A program made the translations under genes and the position numbers. Of a DNA stretch of 64,000 nt, positions 18,368 to 27,451 are shown piece by piece. The notes below the pieces were generated by a model, which saw only the letters and a list, made by a program, of their open reading frames with translations, had not been told where the DNA came from and ran no database searches. The first letter of the stretch is position 1. Every line of letters starts with the position of its first letter. Origin of the DNA: Desulfurivibrio dismutans. GTDB lineage: Bacteria > Desulfobacterota > Desulfobulbia > Desulfobulbales > Desulfurivibrionaceae. The stretch spans positions 1 through 64,000 of the forward strand of contig NZ_JARGDQ010000009.1 in the NCBI RefSeq assembly GCF_029210385.1. The letters run 5' to 3'.

Positions 18368-20338
18368 TTAAGCTCGTCCCCGCTTTTTCAACTGTACCTG
18401 CAAAATACTGATGGCCGCCGGGGTGATGCCGGAGATACGGGCGGCCTGGCCCAGGGTGCGAGGGCGGACCCGCTCCAGTTTTTCCGCCACCTCCAGGCTC
18501 AGGCCCGGCATCCCGGTGTACTGCAGATCATCGGGCAGCCGCTGGGCCTCCAGCTTGCGGAAACGCTGCACCTGTTCCTGCTGGCGGTCGATATAGCCGG
18601 CGTATTTGAGCTCCAGTTCCACTTCCTGGCGGATGTGGCGGGAAAAATCGGCGGGCTGTTCCGAGTCGTTGGCGGTGGGGCCAGAAATGGGGACAGATTT
18701 ATTTTTGTTGTCCAAAAATAAATCTGTCCCCATTTCTGGCCCCATTTCTGCCAGGGCCAGCACCGTGTCGATATTCATCTCCGGTCTTCTTAGCAGTTCC
18801 GCCAGGCTGGCGGGCTGGCGCAGGGGGGAGCTTTGTCGCCGGGCCAGTTGCTCGTTCACCGCCGGGGAGGGGTAAAGCCTGGTCTGTTCCAGTTGCTGCC
18901 GCAACTCGGCCATGGCCTGGCGTTTGCGGCGGAAGCAGCGGTAACGCTGCTCATCCAGCAGGCCGATTTCGCGGCCGATTTCACACAGGCGAAAGTCGGC
19001 GTTGTCCTCCCGCAGCAGCAGGCGGTACTCGGCCCGGGAGGTGAATAGCCGATAGGGCTCCTTGGTCCCCTTGGTCACCAGGTCGTCGATCAGCACCCCG
19101 ATATAGGCCTGGGAACGGTCCAATACCAGGGGCTCCAGGCCTCCCAGTTGACGGGTGGCGTTGATGCCGGCCATCAGCCCCTGGGCCGCCGCCTCTTCAT
19201 ACCCCGAGGTGCCGTTGATCTGGCCGGCCAGGAAAAGATGGTCAAGGCGCTTGCACTCCAGCCAGGGGTGCAGTTCCAGCGGATCGACGTAGTCGTACTC
19301 GATGGCATAGCCCGGACGGATCATGCGGGCCTGCTCCAGCCCCGGCACGCTGCGGATCATGGCGTGCTGGACGGCCAGCGGCAGGCTGGTGGAAAGCCCG
19401 TTGGGGTACACTTCCAAGGTATCCAACCCTTCCGGTTCCAGGAAGATCTGGTGGCGGTCCTTGTCCGGGAAACGGATCACCTTATCTTCCACCGAGGGGC
19501 AGTAACGGGCCCCCACCCCCTGGATGATCCCGGTGAACAGCGGTGACTGGTCGCAGCCTTTGCGGATGATCTCGTGGGTTTGGGCGGTGGTGTAGGTGAT
19601 ATGACACGGCACCTGGGGCAGGGTCGGCTTTTGCCCGACGTTGGCAAAGGAAAAGAGCTGGGGCGGCTCATCGCCGGGCTGGCTCTCAAGTTGCCGGTAG
19701 TCGATGCTGCCGCCGGCCAGCCGCGGCGGGGTGCCGGTTTTCATCCGACCCATGGCAAAGCCCAGCTCCTTGAGGTGCCCGGGCAAGGAGCGGGAGGGCG
19801 GGTCTCCCAGGCGACCGGCGGCGAAATGCTTGAGCCCGACGTGAATCAGGCCGTTGAGAAAGGTGCCGGTGGTGATGATCACCGCTCCGGCCCGCAGCTC
19901 TTCCCCCAGCGAGGTTGCCACCCCGCAGACCCGGGGCCGTCCCCGGCGCTGCTCGATGAGCAGCCGGTCGGCGGTGGCCTGGCGCAGCTCCAGGTTGGGC
20001 TGCTCTTCGATTACCCGTTTCATTCGTTGCGGGTACAGCCGACGGTCGGCCTGGGCCCGGGAGGAGCGCACCGCCGGCCCCCGGCTGGTGTTGAGCTGCC
20101 GGAACTGGATACCGGTGGCGTCGATGTTGCGGGCCATCTCGCCGCCCAGGGCGTCGATCTCCCGCACCAGGTGGCCTTTGGCCAGCCCTCCCACCGCCGG
20201 GTTGCAGCTCAGGGCGGCGATGGTATCGGCGTTGATCACCAGCAGCGCCGTGCGGCTGCCCAGCCGGGCCGCCGCCAGGGCCGCCTCGCAGCCGGCATGG
20301 CCGGCGCCGATCACTATGACATCGTAATGTTCATTCAT
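18368..20338 (-). CDS. mnmG: tRNA U34 carboxymethylaminomethyl enzyme MnmG (GidA)
   Basis: 656 residues; with MnmE it makes cmnm5U at the tRNA wobble position. The N-terminus has the FAD-binding [20 protein letters not shown], followed by [20 protein letters not shown] and [11 protein letters not shown]. The C-terminal helical domain ([30 protein letters not shown]) binds MnmE and tRNA. Usual length is about 620-630. The excess comes from an in-frame palindromic insert at residues about 533-555 (18677-18743), in a variable loop before the conserved KYAGYI. It does not break the frame, so the enzyme may still work. mnmE is not in the window. It lies 16 bp after trkH. Confidence 0.96.
   Translation of the reverse strand: MNEHYDVIVIGAGHAGCEAALAAARLGSRTALLVINADTIAALSCNPAVGGLAKGHLVREIDALGGEMARNIDATGIQFRQLNTSRGPAVRSSRAQADRRLYPQRMKRVIEEQPNLELRQATADRLLIEQRRGRPRVCGVATSLGEELRAGAVIITTGTFLNGLIHVGLKHFAAGRLGDPPSRSLPGHLKELGFAMGRMKTGTPPRLAGGSIDYRQLESQPGDEPPQLFSFANVGQKPTLPQVPCHITYTTAQTHEIIRKGCDQSPLFTGIIQGVGARYCPSVEDKVIRFPDKDRHQIFLEPEGLDTLEVYPNGLSTSLPLAVQHAMIRSVPGLEQARMIRPGYAIEYDYVDPLELHPWLECKRLDHLFLAGQINGTSGYEEAAAQGLMAGINATRQLGGLEPLVLDRSQAYIGVLIDDLVTKGTKEPYRLFTSRAEYRLLLREDNADFRLCEIGREIGLLDEQRYRCFRRKRQAMAELRQQLEQTRLYPSPAVNEQLARRQSSPLRQPASLAELLRRPEMNIDTVLALAEMGPEMGTDLFLDNKNKSVPISGPTANDSEQPADFSRHIRQEVELELKYAGYIDRQQEQVQRFRKLEAQRLPDDLQYTGMPGLSLEVAEKLERVRPRTLGQAARISGITPAAISILQVQLKKRGRA
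18677..18743. repeat. Perfect 31-bp inverted repeat inside mnmG
   Basis: Arms 18677-18707 and 18713-18743 are exact reverse complements over 31 bp around a 5-nt loop (TTGTC). The arms contain GGGGACAGATTTATTTTTG. The base composition is much more AT-rich than surrounding mnmG. Such GGGGACAGATTTATTT hairpins are the kind of REP-like sequence found with RAYT (Y1) transposases in other genomes; no such transposase is in the window. In frame it encodes [19 protein letters not shown]. Confidence 0.95.
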
Positions 20339-20354
20339 CTTTTGACCGGTGCGT

Positions 20355-21854
20355 TTACGGCGCTGTGGTGGGTTGTCTACGGGCGAAAAAGCGTACTTCC
20401 GGCCGGCGGGCAGTGCGCCAGAAGGCGGGGGTCAGCAGAACGATCACCGTATAAAGCTCCAGGCGGCCGGCCAGCATGCAGAAAGTGAGAATCACCTTGG
20501 CCAGGGCCGGCAAATCGGCAAAACCGTGGGCCGGCCCCACCAGGTGCAGTCCCGGGCCGATGTTGTTGAGGGTGGCGATCACCGCCGTGGTGCCGGTGAC
20601 CAGGTCCACCCCCAGGGCGGTGACCACCAGGGTGGCAATCAAAAATATCATGAAATAAAGGGCGAAAAACCCCAGTACGGCGGTCATTACCTCCCGGGGC
20701 ACCCGGTGGCCGCCCAGCTTGATGATGCTCACCGTCTGGGGGTGGATCAGGCTGCGCAACTGCAACCGGACATACTTGAAAAAGAGCAGGAAGCGCACGG
20801 TTTTAATGCTGCCGGCGGTGGAGCCGGCCATGCCGCCCACCAGCATCAGCCCCACCAGGATCAACTGTGACGACGAGGGCCAGAGGGTGAAATCGGCGGT
20901 GCCAAAACCCGAGGTGGTGAGGATGGAGACCGTCTGAAAGGAGGCGTAGCGCAGCGAAGTGGCAAGGTTTTGGTAAATATTGAAGTGGTAGTTGAAAAAG
21001 GTGATCAGCAGCATGGCGCCCACGGTCAGCCCCAGGTAGAGCCGGAACTCTTCACTGTGCCAGTAGGTGAGCAGCCGCCCCCGCAGCGCGTGGTGGTGCA
21101 TGGCGAAGTTGATGCCGCCGATGAACATGAAGATAATGATCACCACTTCAACGTAGGTGGAGTTGAAATGCCCCACGCTGTCGTTGTAAGGCGAAAAGCC
21201 GGCGGTGGAAATGGTGCAGAAGGCGTGGGTGGTGGCGTCGTAAAAGCTTAAACCCCCGAACATCAGCAGGGCGATCAGCACCAGGGTGAAGAACACATAA
21301 ACCGACCAGAGAATGCGGGCCGTGTCCTGGATGCGGGGGGTCAGCCGGTCCTTGGTGGGGCCGGTCATCTCGGCCTGGAACAACTGCATGCCGCCAATCC
21401 CCAGCAGCGGCAGGATAGCCAGGGAGAGCACGATGATCCCCATGCCCCCCAGCCACTGGGTGGTGGCCCGCCAGAAGAGCAGGCTGGGGGCCAGGGCCTC
21501 GATGTCGGTGAGGATGGTGGAGCCGGTGGTGGTAAAGCCGCTCATGGACTCAAACAGGGCGTCGACGAAGGAGGGCACCTGGGCGGCAAGCAGGTAGGGC
21601 AGGGAGCCCAGCAGGGCCATGCCCAGCCAGCAGACCGTCACCACCGCGAAACCATCCCGCAGGCTCAACTCCTTGATGGGCCTGAACAGCAGAATCAGCC
21701 CCGCCCCGACCCCGACCCCGATCCCGGCGCAGAGCAGAAAAATTTCCACCAGCCCGTCATCGTAATAGGCACTGACGGGAATGGGGGTCAGCAGAAAAAG
21801 GGAAATCAGCAGCAGCAGCTTCCCTAAAATATTTAACACGCCACCGGTATGCAT
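20355..21854 (-). CDS. trkH: Trk potassium uptake channel subunit TrkH
   Basis: 499 residues, inner-membrane K+ translocating subunit of the SKT superfamily. It shows the four pore-loop layout, for example [39 protein letters not shown] and [20 protein letters not shown], each with the central filter glycine. About ten to twelve membrane segments. It is encoded 143 bp downstream of trkA in the same direction, separated by family A copy e, and needs TrkA for gating. Start chosen at the first ATG (21852-21854), which precedes the first hydrophobic segment. Confidence 0.95.
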   Translation of the reverse strand: MHTGGVLNILGKLLLLISLFLLTPIPVSAYYDDGLVEIFLLCAGIGVGVGAGLILLFRPIKELSLRDGFAVVTVCWLGMALLGSLPYLLAAQVPSFVDALFESMSGFTTTGSTILTDIEALAPSLLFWRATTQWLGGMGIIVLSLAILPLLGIGGMQLFQAEMTGPTKDRLTPRIQDTARILWSVYVFFTLVLIALLMFGGLSFYDATTHAFCTISTAGFSPYNDSVGHFNSTYVEVVIIIFMFIGGINFAMHHHALRGRLLTYWHSEEFRLYLGLTVGAMLLITFFNYHFNIYQNLATSLRYASFQTVSILTTSGFGTADFTLWPSSSQLILVGLMLVGGMAGSTAGSIKTVRFLLFFKYVRLQLRSLIHPQTVSIIKLGGHRVPREVMTAVLGFFALYFMIFLIATLVVTALGVDLVTGTTAVIATLNNIGPGLHLVGPAHGFADLPALAKVILTFCMLAGRLELYTVIVLLTPAFWRTARRPEVRFFARRQPTTAP

Positions 21855-21891
21855 GACTTTCTATCCCACGCTATTCTTGGCCAGACTAGCA

Positions 21892-21999
21892 AGAAAATGA
21901 GCGGCAGTGCCGCAGATTCGGGCAAGCGCCCCGGCGCCGCGTACCTCGGTACGCAAGTCGGGGCGATCGCCCGAAGATGTGGTGCTGCCGCTCATTTTC
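21892..21999 (-). repeat. Family A palindrome, copy e (3' of trkA)
   Basis: Outer arms GAAAATGAGCGGCAG and CTGCCGCTCATTTTC are perfect complements; inner arms are CTTCGGGCGATCG and CGCTTGCCCGAA; core GCGTAC-cga-GGTACGC. On the minus strand it starts inside the trkA TGA stop. The A-rich left and T-rich right arm ends look like a bidirectional terminator. Confidence 0.92.
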
Positions 22000-23353
22000 A
22001 CTTGTCGAAGAGGGATTCCACTCCCTGCTCCGCGTCGCTGGTAAAGAAGATGATCAGGTTGTCGTCCGGGGCCAGCATGGTCTCGCCGGTGGGGATAATG
22101 GTCTGGTGCCCCCGGATGATGGCGCCGACAATGGAGCCGTGAGGGAAAGTCAGGTGCTTCAAGGGCAGGTCGACAAACTGGTCCTGGTCCGGCACCTTCA
22201 TCTCCACCACCTCGGCCTCGCCGCCCAGCAGGCTGGCCACACTGACGATGCGGCCGCCGCCGTGGCGCACATAGCGCAGAATCATATTGGCCGCCACCTG
22301 GCGTGGACTCAGAGGGACATCGATGCCCAGTTTGCCCAGCATGGGAACAAAGCCGGGGTTGGAAATCAGGGTGATGCACTTTTTGGCCCCGTGGTGCTTG
22401 GCCAGCAGGCTGGAAAGGATGTTGGTGGTGTCGCTGTTGGTCACCGCGATCACCAGGTCCACCTGGTCGATATCCTCTTCCAGCAGGTCGTTGGCTTCCA
22501 GGCCGTCGCTGTTGAGCACCACCGTGTCGTCCAGCTGCTCGGCCAGGGTCTCGCAGACCGCCGGGTCCTGCTCCAGCAGGCTGACATCGATGTTGAGCTG
22601 TTCCATCTGGCGGGCCACCATGGCGCCGATGGGGCCGCCGCCGATGATGAACACCTTGCGGGGCAGGCGGCTGGTGCTGGCAAAGAGCAGGTGCTCCACC
22701 GCCGGTACGTCCGGGCGGCGGGCCACCAGGTAGAGTTTGTCGCCGGGTTCCACTTTGTCGTTGCCCCGGGGAATGATGGTTTTTTCGCCCCGGGTGATGG
22801 CGACCACCAGGAAGTGGTAAAGATCCTGCAGGTCCCGCAGGTCGGCCAGGGTGGAACCGACGCAGGGGTGTTCCTCCTTGGCCACGTAGCCCAGCATGTC
22901 CACCTGGCCGTGGCCGAATTCCGCCACCTCGACGGCCTGGCTCAGGGTGGTGAGCCGCAGGATCTCCTCGCTCATGGCCAGATCCGGGCTGATCACCAGG
23001 TCGATCCCCAGGGTCTCTTCCACTCCGGAGGTGCCGTGGGCGTAGAAGTCCTTGTTGCGGACCCGGGCAATCCGGGTCTTGACCTTGTACTGGCGGGAGA
23101 TGATGCAGGCAATCAGGTTGATCTCGTCGCTGTCGGTGACCGCGATGAACAGCTCGGTGCGTTCGATACCCGCCTTTTCCAGCACCTTGGGGGAGGCGCC
23201 GGTACCGTGCACCGGCATGACGTTGAGTTCGCGCTCCAGGCGGCGCAGCTTCTTCTCGTCGCTGTCCACCAGCACCACTTCCTGGCCCTCGCCGGAGAGC
23301 TTTTCACAAAGATGGCGGCCGACCATGCCGGCCCCGACGATCATGATCCGCAT
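21998..23353 (-). CDS. trkA: Trk potassium transport regulatory subunit TrkA
   Basis: 451 residues, cytoplasmic gating ring protein with two RCK/KTN units. The first Rossmann fold begins MRIMIVGAGMVGRHLCEKLS and the second VFIIGGGPIGAMVARQME (about residue 230). Each is followed by a TrkA-C domain (for example LYLVARRPDVPAVEHLLF). The glycine motifs and acidic residues at the second strand (VVLVDSDEKKL, VSLLEQDPAV) fit NAD(H) binding. Its start overlaps the end of the upstream methyltransferase gene by 13 bp. It pairs with trkH downstream. Confidence 0.96.
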   Translation of the reverse strand: MRIMIVGAGMVGRHLCEKLSGEGQEVVLVDSDEKKLRRLERELNVMPVHGTGASPKVLEKAGIERTELFIAVTDSDEINLIACIISRQYKVKTRIARVRNKDFYAHGTSGVEETLGIDLVISPDLAMSEEILRLTTLSQAVEVAEFGHGQVDMLGYVAKEEHPCVGSTLADLRDLQDLYHFLVVAITRGEKTIIPRGNDKVEPGDKLYLVARRPDVPAVEHLLFASTSRLPRKVFIIGGGPIGAMVARQMEQLNIDVSLLEQDPAVCETLAEQLDDTVVLNSDGLEANDLLEEDIDQVDLVIAVTNSDTTNILSSLLAKHHGAKKCITLISNPGFVPMLGKLGIDVPLSPRQVAANMILRYVRHGGGRIVSVASLLGGEAEVVEMKVPDQDQFVDLPLKHLTFPHGSIVGAIIRGHQTIIPTGETMLAPDDNLIIFFTSDAEQGVESLFDK

Positions 23354-24384
23354 CGGGTGCCTCCGCTTTGATTCGTCGAAGTTTTTGGTTGTTGCACCGG
23401 GGTGGGGGCCGCGAAGCCCGGTAGCGGCTCATTCTCGGCGGGTTGCCTGCCCGCTCCCAAATCATCTATGGCGGTGCCGGCAGCCTCCTGCACGTCCATG
23501 TGCCCGGCTGCCGGCAAACCCGCCGCTACCGGGCTTCGCGGCCCCCGTCCAAGTGCGCAAGCCTGACTCTTTTCCCAATGGATAAGGGCCCACTTGGAGG
23601 GGGTGTCGCGGCGTAGGGCAAAAGTTCCGTCCGGCTTGGGGTGCAGGCGGGCGTCTGCGTACTCTTCCAGGCGGCGCTGTTCTTCGGCGGACAGGGGTTC
23701 TTCGGCCGGGATCATCCAGAGCAGGGAGTCGATGGCCCTTTGCCGATCCGGATAAATTCGTTCGTGGTCGAGGATGATGAAGTCCACCCCGGCGTGGATA
23801 CCCAGCCGGTAGAGGATATTGATGGTGTAGATATAATCCGGGCCGGGGTCGAAGGGGCGGCCCAGGGCGGCAAACAGCTCCGGGTCGAAGGGGCCGGCCC
23901 CCACCCGGTCGCCGATAATGGCCAACCGCCGGCTGTAACGGTCCATTTTGGCCAGGGCCCCGGCCAGATTGTCCACCGCCAGGGAGCGGGAGGCGATGAC
24001 CACGTCGTGGGGTTCAAGACCCAGGGCGGCCCAGTCATCCTCCCAGGCCGCCTGGACGGTGCGAATGTTTGACAATTCCTGGCTTTGCTTTTGCTTGTCC
24101 AGTTCTGCCAGCATGGCGGCGGAGTAGTCAACGGCGCTTACCTGTTGTACCCGGCGGGCCAAGGGCAGGGCCAGGGTGCCGGGGCCGCAGCCGGCATCCA
24201 GCACTGTCCAGTGGGGTTGCCAGGCAAACTTGGCCAGGAACTGGTCGGTGTAGGGCGAATCCAGGTTGCGGGTGGCGAAATCCGCCGCCCGCCGGTCCCA
24301 TTCCCGCCGATTGCGACGGGGCCGGCTCTTGTGCTGCCGCTCTTCACGCCACATGGCATTCCAGTCCAGATCTTGGTAGCGCAT
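23341..24384 (-). CDS. SAM-dependent methyltransferase with a repeat-encoded C-terminal tail
   Basis: 347 residues. The class I methyltransferase fold is clear: WTVLDAGCGPGTLALPLAR (motif I, about residues 58-76), then VSAVDYSAAMLAELD (motif II), and DVVIASRSLAVDNL (motif IV). The core ends near residue 270 at KWALIHWEK. The last 70 or so residues (GRGPRSPVAAGLPAAGHMD and onward) are encoded by a family B palindrome (23375-23550), not by conserved protein sequence. The original stop codon has apparently been lost or displaced. The tail runs 13 bp into trkA. Substrate unknown; start is immediately after the upstream methyltransferase stop. Confidence 0.85.
   Translation of the reverse strand: MRYQDLDWNAMWREERQHKSRPRRNRREWDRRAADFATRNLDSPYTDQFLAKFAWQPHWTVLDAGCGPGTLALPLARRVQQVSAVDYSAAMLAELDKQKQSQELSNIRTVQAAWEDDWAALGLEPHDVVIASRSLAVDNLAGALAKMDRYSRRLAIIGDRVGAGPFDPELFAALGRPFDPGPDYIYTINILYRLGIHAGVDFIILDHERIYPDRQRAIDSLLWMIPAEEPLSAEEQRRLEEYADARLHPKPDGTFALRRDTPSKWALIHWEKSQACALGRGPRSPVAAGLPAAGHMDVQEAAGTAIDDLGAGRQPAENEPLPGFAAPTPVQQPKTSTNQSGGTRCGS
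23375..23550 (-). repeat. Family B palindromic element, copy 1 (within coding sequence)
   Basis: Terminal arms GGGGGCCGCGAAGCCCGGTA (24 bp in full, 23404-23427) and its exact reverse complement (23523-23546) enclose about 95 bp with further hairpins. The interior includes GGCGGGTTGCCTGCCCGC, ATCATCTATGGC and CCTCCTGCACGTCCATGTGC. The same modules recur at 27500-27850 and 53897-53955. Confidence 0.88.
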
Positions 24385-24385
24385 G

Positions 24386-25093
24386 TTAACGAGGTTTTTT
24401 TTGTAAACGGCTTAGGATGACGGTGTGTTCGCTGTCATCGCTTTGCATCCGGCGCTGGCTGATGGCGATGGTAAACCCCTTTTCCTTCTCCGCCCGGGTA
24501 AGGAATGGGGAGACGCTCTGGCGGCGGATGTCGTGGGCCAGGTAAACAGTGCCGCCTGGCGCCAGAAAACGGTCTATGATCTCCAGCAGCGGGGTGAAAA
24601 ACTCTTCCCGGAAGAGGATCTCGGCCCCGATGATGGTGGTGAACTGCGGTAATTCCACCGGGTTCAGCCAATCCAGCAGCAGGTGTTCCACCTGCGGATC
24701 AACACCGCTGGCAGCGGCGCTTACCCGTTGAAAATCAAGGATATGCTCTTCGTAGTCGCTCAAGGTTACCCGGTGTCCGGCGGCGGCGGCGGCCAGGCCG
24801 GGCAGGCCCAGGCCGGCTCCCAGTTCCAGCACCCGGCCTTCCGGGTCGGGGGTCTGGGCGGCCATGAAATCAGCCAGCACCAGGGCCGCTTCCCAGATCT
24901 TGACCCAGAAGGGAAAACTTTCCACATCCTCAAAAGGATCCTTGTCGCCCAGCAGTGGTGCCAGGTCGCTTACCTGGAGCAGGTGCAACCGGTGCTCCCG
25001 GATATTCCACGGTTCCAGTTCCACCTGGTAGCTTTTTTGCAGTTTTGCCAGGGTTTCCGCTGCTGGCGGCGGTAGTGTGAGGTCGGCTTGCAT
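24386..25093 (-). CDS. METTL21/FAM86-like protein methyltransferase
   Basis: 235 residues. The N-terminal 60 residues (PPAAETLAKLQKSYQVELEP, LLQVSDLAPLL) precede a Rossmann methyltransferase with VLELGAGLGLPGLAAAAAG (motif I), VTLSDYEEHIL (motif II) and TTIIGAEILFREEFF in place of the usual post-motif. The KIWEAALVLADFM segment before motif I is typical of the lysine methyltransferase group 16 (METTL21-like). A protein substrate is therefore likely, but it cannot be named. The gene abuts the next methyltransferase gene (2-bp spacing) and lies 122 bp from the TlpA-like gene. Confidence 0.8.
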   Translation of the reverse strand: MQADLTLPPPAAETLAKLQKSYQVELEPWNIREHRLHLLQVSDLAPLLGDKDPFEDVESFPFWVKIWEAALVLADFMAAQTPDPEGRVLELGAGLGLPGLAAAAAGHRVTLSDYEEHILDFQRVSAAASGVDPQVEHLLLDWLNPVELPQFTTIIGAEILFREEFFTPLLEIIDRFLAPGGTVYLAHDIRRQSVSPFLTRAEKEKGFTIAISQRRMQSDDSEHTVILSRLQKKPR

Positions 25094-25156
25094 ACGTGGT
25101 CCTTTGCGGCAATGTCCCGGGGCGCAACCGGATGGCTGGCCCGGATGGTTTATAGT

Positions 25157-25218
25157 CTATAAAAGATGAAGTCGCCAAAAGTCCATGGGCGCGATGATGA
25201 CTTCTTGCAAAGTCATCA
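25157..25218 (-). repeat. Family C hairpin, short copy (3' of tlpA-like gene)
   Basis: Read on the minus strand it starts exactly on the TGA stop of the TlpA-like gene: TGATGACTTTGCAAGAAGTC, then a GCGCCCATGGACTTTTGGCG segment, then GACTTCATC. A longer copy is at 29842-29999, again starting on a TGA stop. The first part folds as GATGACTT/AAGTCATC with a small loop. Confidence 0.8.
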
Positions 25219-25734
25219 TAAAACGGCCTGCAACTCGCGCTCCAGCACGCGGATGTCCACGTAGCCGTCAAAGCGCTGAATGATTTCCCCCTGGCGATCA
25301 ATGAGAAAAGTGGTGGGGATGCCGAAGACGTCACCGAAGTTTCGCGGGGTATCGGGGCCGCTCATCACCACCGGGTAGTTAATGCCCAATTCGGACATGA
25401 AATTGCGCACCCCCCGGGCATCGCCCTGGTCCACCGAGATACCCAGAACGGTAAAATCGCCGTTGCCGTATTTTTCCTGCAGGGCGATCAGGGTGGGTAC
25501 TTCCTGGCGGCAGGGTGGGCACCAGGTGGCAAAGAAGGTAACCACCAGGGTTTGGCCGACGAAATCACGGCTGTTGATGGTGCGGCCGTCCTGGGCGGAC
25601 GTCAGGGAAAAAGCTGGCATGCTGGTAACCGGGTCTGCGTTGCGGGAGCAACCGGTGGCGGCCGGCAGCGTGAGCAGGATCAGGGCGAGCAGGTAAATCG
25701 GCAACAGGGACAGGGGGGAACGGTGGGGTAGCAT
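25216..25734 (-). CDS. TlpA/ResA-like thioredoxin lipoprotein
   Basis: 172 residues from ATG 25732-25734, chosen because it gives a lipoprotein signal with lipobox LPAATGC; an upstream reading would bury it behind 44 more residues. The thioredoxin fold has the redox motif FFATWCPPCRQEVPTL, GISVDQGD and the cis-proline IPTTFLIDRQGEI. It is a membrane-anchored periplasmic thiol reductase of the TlpA/ResA type, often serving cytochrome c maturation, though no cytochrome genes are near. GGAG lies about 11 bp upstream. It ends in a family C hairpin. Confidence 0.9.
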   Translation of the reverse strand: MLPHRSPLSLLPIYLLALILLTLPAATGCSRNADPVTSMPAFSLTSAQDGRTINSRDFVGQTLVVTFFATWCPPCRQEVPTLIALQEKYGNGDFTVLGISVDQGDARGVRNFMSELGINYPVVMSGPDTPRNFGDVFGIPTTFLIDRQGEIIQRFDGYVDIRVLERELQAVL

Positions 25735-25814
25735 AATTCTGTTTTCTCCGTAGCTAAGCAGGTCAGTGGCCAGATAAAAAAAGTTCATAATGAAAGCAAA
25801 TGGCAAGATGACTA

Positions 25815-25856
25815 AAAAAGACAAATTCTCACCGGGCAGGTTCCCGGTGAGAATTT
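25815..25856 (-). terminator. Rho-independent terminator after the ferredoxin gene
   Basis: A perfect 14-bp stem, AAATTCTCACCGGG / CCCGGTGAGAATTT (25823-25836 and 25843-25856), with a 6-nt loop. On the minus strand it is followed by GTCTTTTTT. It lies between the ferredoxin gene stop (25969) and the TlpA-like gene and should end the ferredoxin transcript. Confidence 0.85.
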
Positions 25857-25898
25857 GGCTTGGCAAGCGGTGATTATACCGTATTGTTTAGAGAAATG

Positions 25899-25925
25899 CC
25901 AACCCCCTGTTTGGGTTGGTTTTTT
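25899..25925 (+). terminator. Hairpin with T-run reading on the plus strand
   Basis: CCAACCC (25899-25905) pairs with GGGTTGG (25913-25919) and is followed by TTTTTT (25920-25925). It has terminator form only on the plus strand, where no gene ends. It may stop antisense transcription into the ferredoxin gene, or act with the next hairpin as a two-way barrier. Confidence 0.5.
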
Positions 25926-25968
25926 GGCGTGATATCAGGTGATTGTCTGGACAGTAAGGGCCGGCGTC

Positions 25969-26757
25969 TTACAGCCGGTTACCCCGCACCCCGATGACCA
26001 CCTCTTCCACCGGGATGGAGGTGCCGGCCCGCTGCTGGGCGGCCTGGATAATGCCGCGCATGCTGCCGCAGCAGGGGACCTCCATGATGGCCATGGTGAT
26101 GCTCTTAATGCCGGCCACCTGGAAAATCTCGCTGAACTTCGCCACGTAGGATTCGGCATCGTCAAACTTGGGGCAGCCCAGCAGCACCGTCTTGCCCGGC
26201 AACAGCTCCCGGTTGAAGGCGGGATGCGCCACCGGCACACAGTCGGCGGCCACCAGTAGATCGGCGCCTTTCAGGAAAGGGGCCTCGGGCGGTACCAGCC
26301 GAATCTGGATGGGCCAGTGGGTAAGGGCGGACTGGGCGGGGTCGGCCCCGGCGTAAGCGGCCGGCACCGCCGGCGCTCCGGCCGTGGACCGGGGTTGATT
26401 GGCGGCCTGGCAGGGCGAAGTGGCCGGGCCGAAGCTCTGGATATGCGACGAGGCGCAGCCACAGGCCATGGTGTCCGCCGCCGCCGGAGCGGGGGCCTCG
26501 GCCTGGACCTTTTTGGCGGCCAGCAGTTCTTCCACTGCCGCTTCATCAAAATCATCGGCCTGGCGCTCAATCACCTTCAGGGCTCCGGTGGGGCAGGCCC
26601 CAAGGCAGGCGCCCAGGCCGTCGCAGTATTTTTCCGCCACCAGTCGGGCCTTGCCATCGATAATCTCCAGGGCGCCTTCGGCGCAGTCGGGCACGCACTG
26701 GCCGCAGCCGTCACAGAGATTTTCGTCTATCTCAATTATTTTTCGTGTTACTTTCAT
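25969..26757 (-). CDS. Ferredoxin-domain protein linked to hcp
   Basis: 262 residues. Residues 1-65 are a 2[4Fe-4S] ferredoxin (CDGCGQCVPDC and CDGLGACLGACPTGAL). An Ala/Pro linker with CGCASS (about 100-130) leads to a C-terminal domain of about 130 residues containing LLVAADCVPVAHPAFN, LLGCPKFDD and EVPCCGSMRGII. Those extra cysteines suggest further metal or cluster binding. Proteins of this layout are commonly annotated 4Fe-4S ferredoxin next to hybrid cluster protein in anaerobes and are likely its electron donor. That role is inferred from context. It is the last gene of the hcp-HD-ferredoxin run and ends in a strong terminator. Confidence 0.82.
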   Translation of the reverse strand: MKVTRKIIEIDENLCDGCGQCVPDCAEGALEIIDGKARLVAEKYCDGLGACLGACPTGALKVIERQADDFDEAAVEELLAAKKVQAEAPAPAAADTMACGCASSHIQSFGPATSPCQAANQPRSTAGAPAVPAAYAGADPAQSALTHWPIQIRLVPPEAPFLKGADLLVAADCVPVAHPAFNRELLPGKTVLLGCPKFDDAESYVAKFSEIFQVAGIKSITMAIMEVPCCGSMRGIIQAAQQRAGTSIPVEEVVIGVRGNRL

Positions 26758-26842
26758 GGTTGTTGCTCCCCTGGGCCGGGTAATTTTTTCCGGCAGGTTT
26801 TCAGTTTAAGTATACCGTGGGTTTGATTTGTCGGCGCTGTTG

Positions 26843-27451
26843 TTATTGCTGCTGTTCCGCCGCCCGGTGGGCCTTGCGAATAATTTGCAGATTGATATCC
26901 TCGCCCTCGGCGGTGGGGGCGGCCGCCGGCTGCCGCAGCTGTTCCACGACCCGGCAAACTTCCTCCACCAGGCCGGGGTTGGCGCCGGCCTCGGCCAGCA
27001 GTCGCCGGATGTCGGCGAAGGACCGGGGCGGTTCGGCCGCCGGTTGATAAAGATCGTGCAGGTAGGCGGCCAGCCGCACCACTGCCGGGTTGGCCCCTTC
27101 CGTGTCGGCGGCCAGTTGGGCGGCCCGATTGGCCACCCGCCCGGCATGACCGATACGCGTGAAATCATCGCCGTAAAGCTTTTTCACTGCCACCGCCACC
27201 TTATCAACCAACTCTTCCTGCTTCTTTTTCAGCAACTCCGGCGGCAACTCACCCAGGCACTGCTCGGCGTAAGGGCAGTAGGAGGCGCAGCCGAAGTCCA
27301 TCTTGGGATTGAGCATGCGGTGGCCGCAATTCTTGCAAATCCGCCTGGCGTCATCCTTGAAAAACTCCATCTCGGCGCCGCATTTCTCGCAGGTGGTCTC
27401 AAACACCGCGCTGGAGTCCCAAAAGCGGCTGTCCTGTCCGGGGCATTGCAT
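26843..27451 (-). CDS. Zinc-ribbon plus HD-domain protein
   Basis: 202 residues. The N-terminus carries CEKCGAEMEFF..CKNCGHRM (zinc ribbon or rubredoxin-like, about residues 20-46), then CASYCPYAEQC, a third Cys group that could bind iron-sulfur or zinc. The middle has an HD-type signature with RIGHAGRVANRAAQLA and VRLAAYLHDLYQ, consistent with metal-dependent phosphohydrolase helices. A helical tail rich in Ala/Glu follows. The same architecture occurs beside hcp in other anaerobes, so a link to nitrosative stress is reasonable. No substrate is known. Downstream of hcp and 85 bp upstream of the ferredoxin gene. Confidence 0.75.
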   Translation of the reverse strand: MQCPGQDSRFWDSSAVFETTCEKCGAEMEFFKDDARRICKNCGHRMLNPKMDFGCASYCPYAEQCLGELPPELLKKKQEELVDKVAVAVKKLYGDDFTRIGHAGRVANRAAQLAADTEGANPAVVRLAAYLHDLYQPAAEPPRSFADIRRLLAEAGANPGLVEEVCRVVEQLRQPAAAPTAEGEDINLQIIRKAHRAAEQQQ

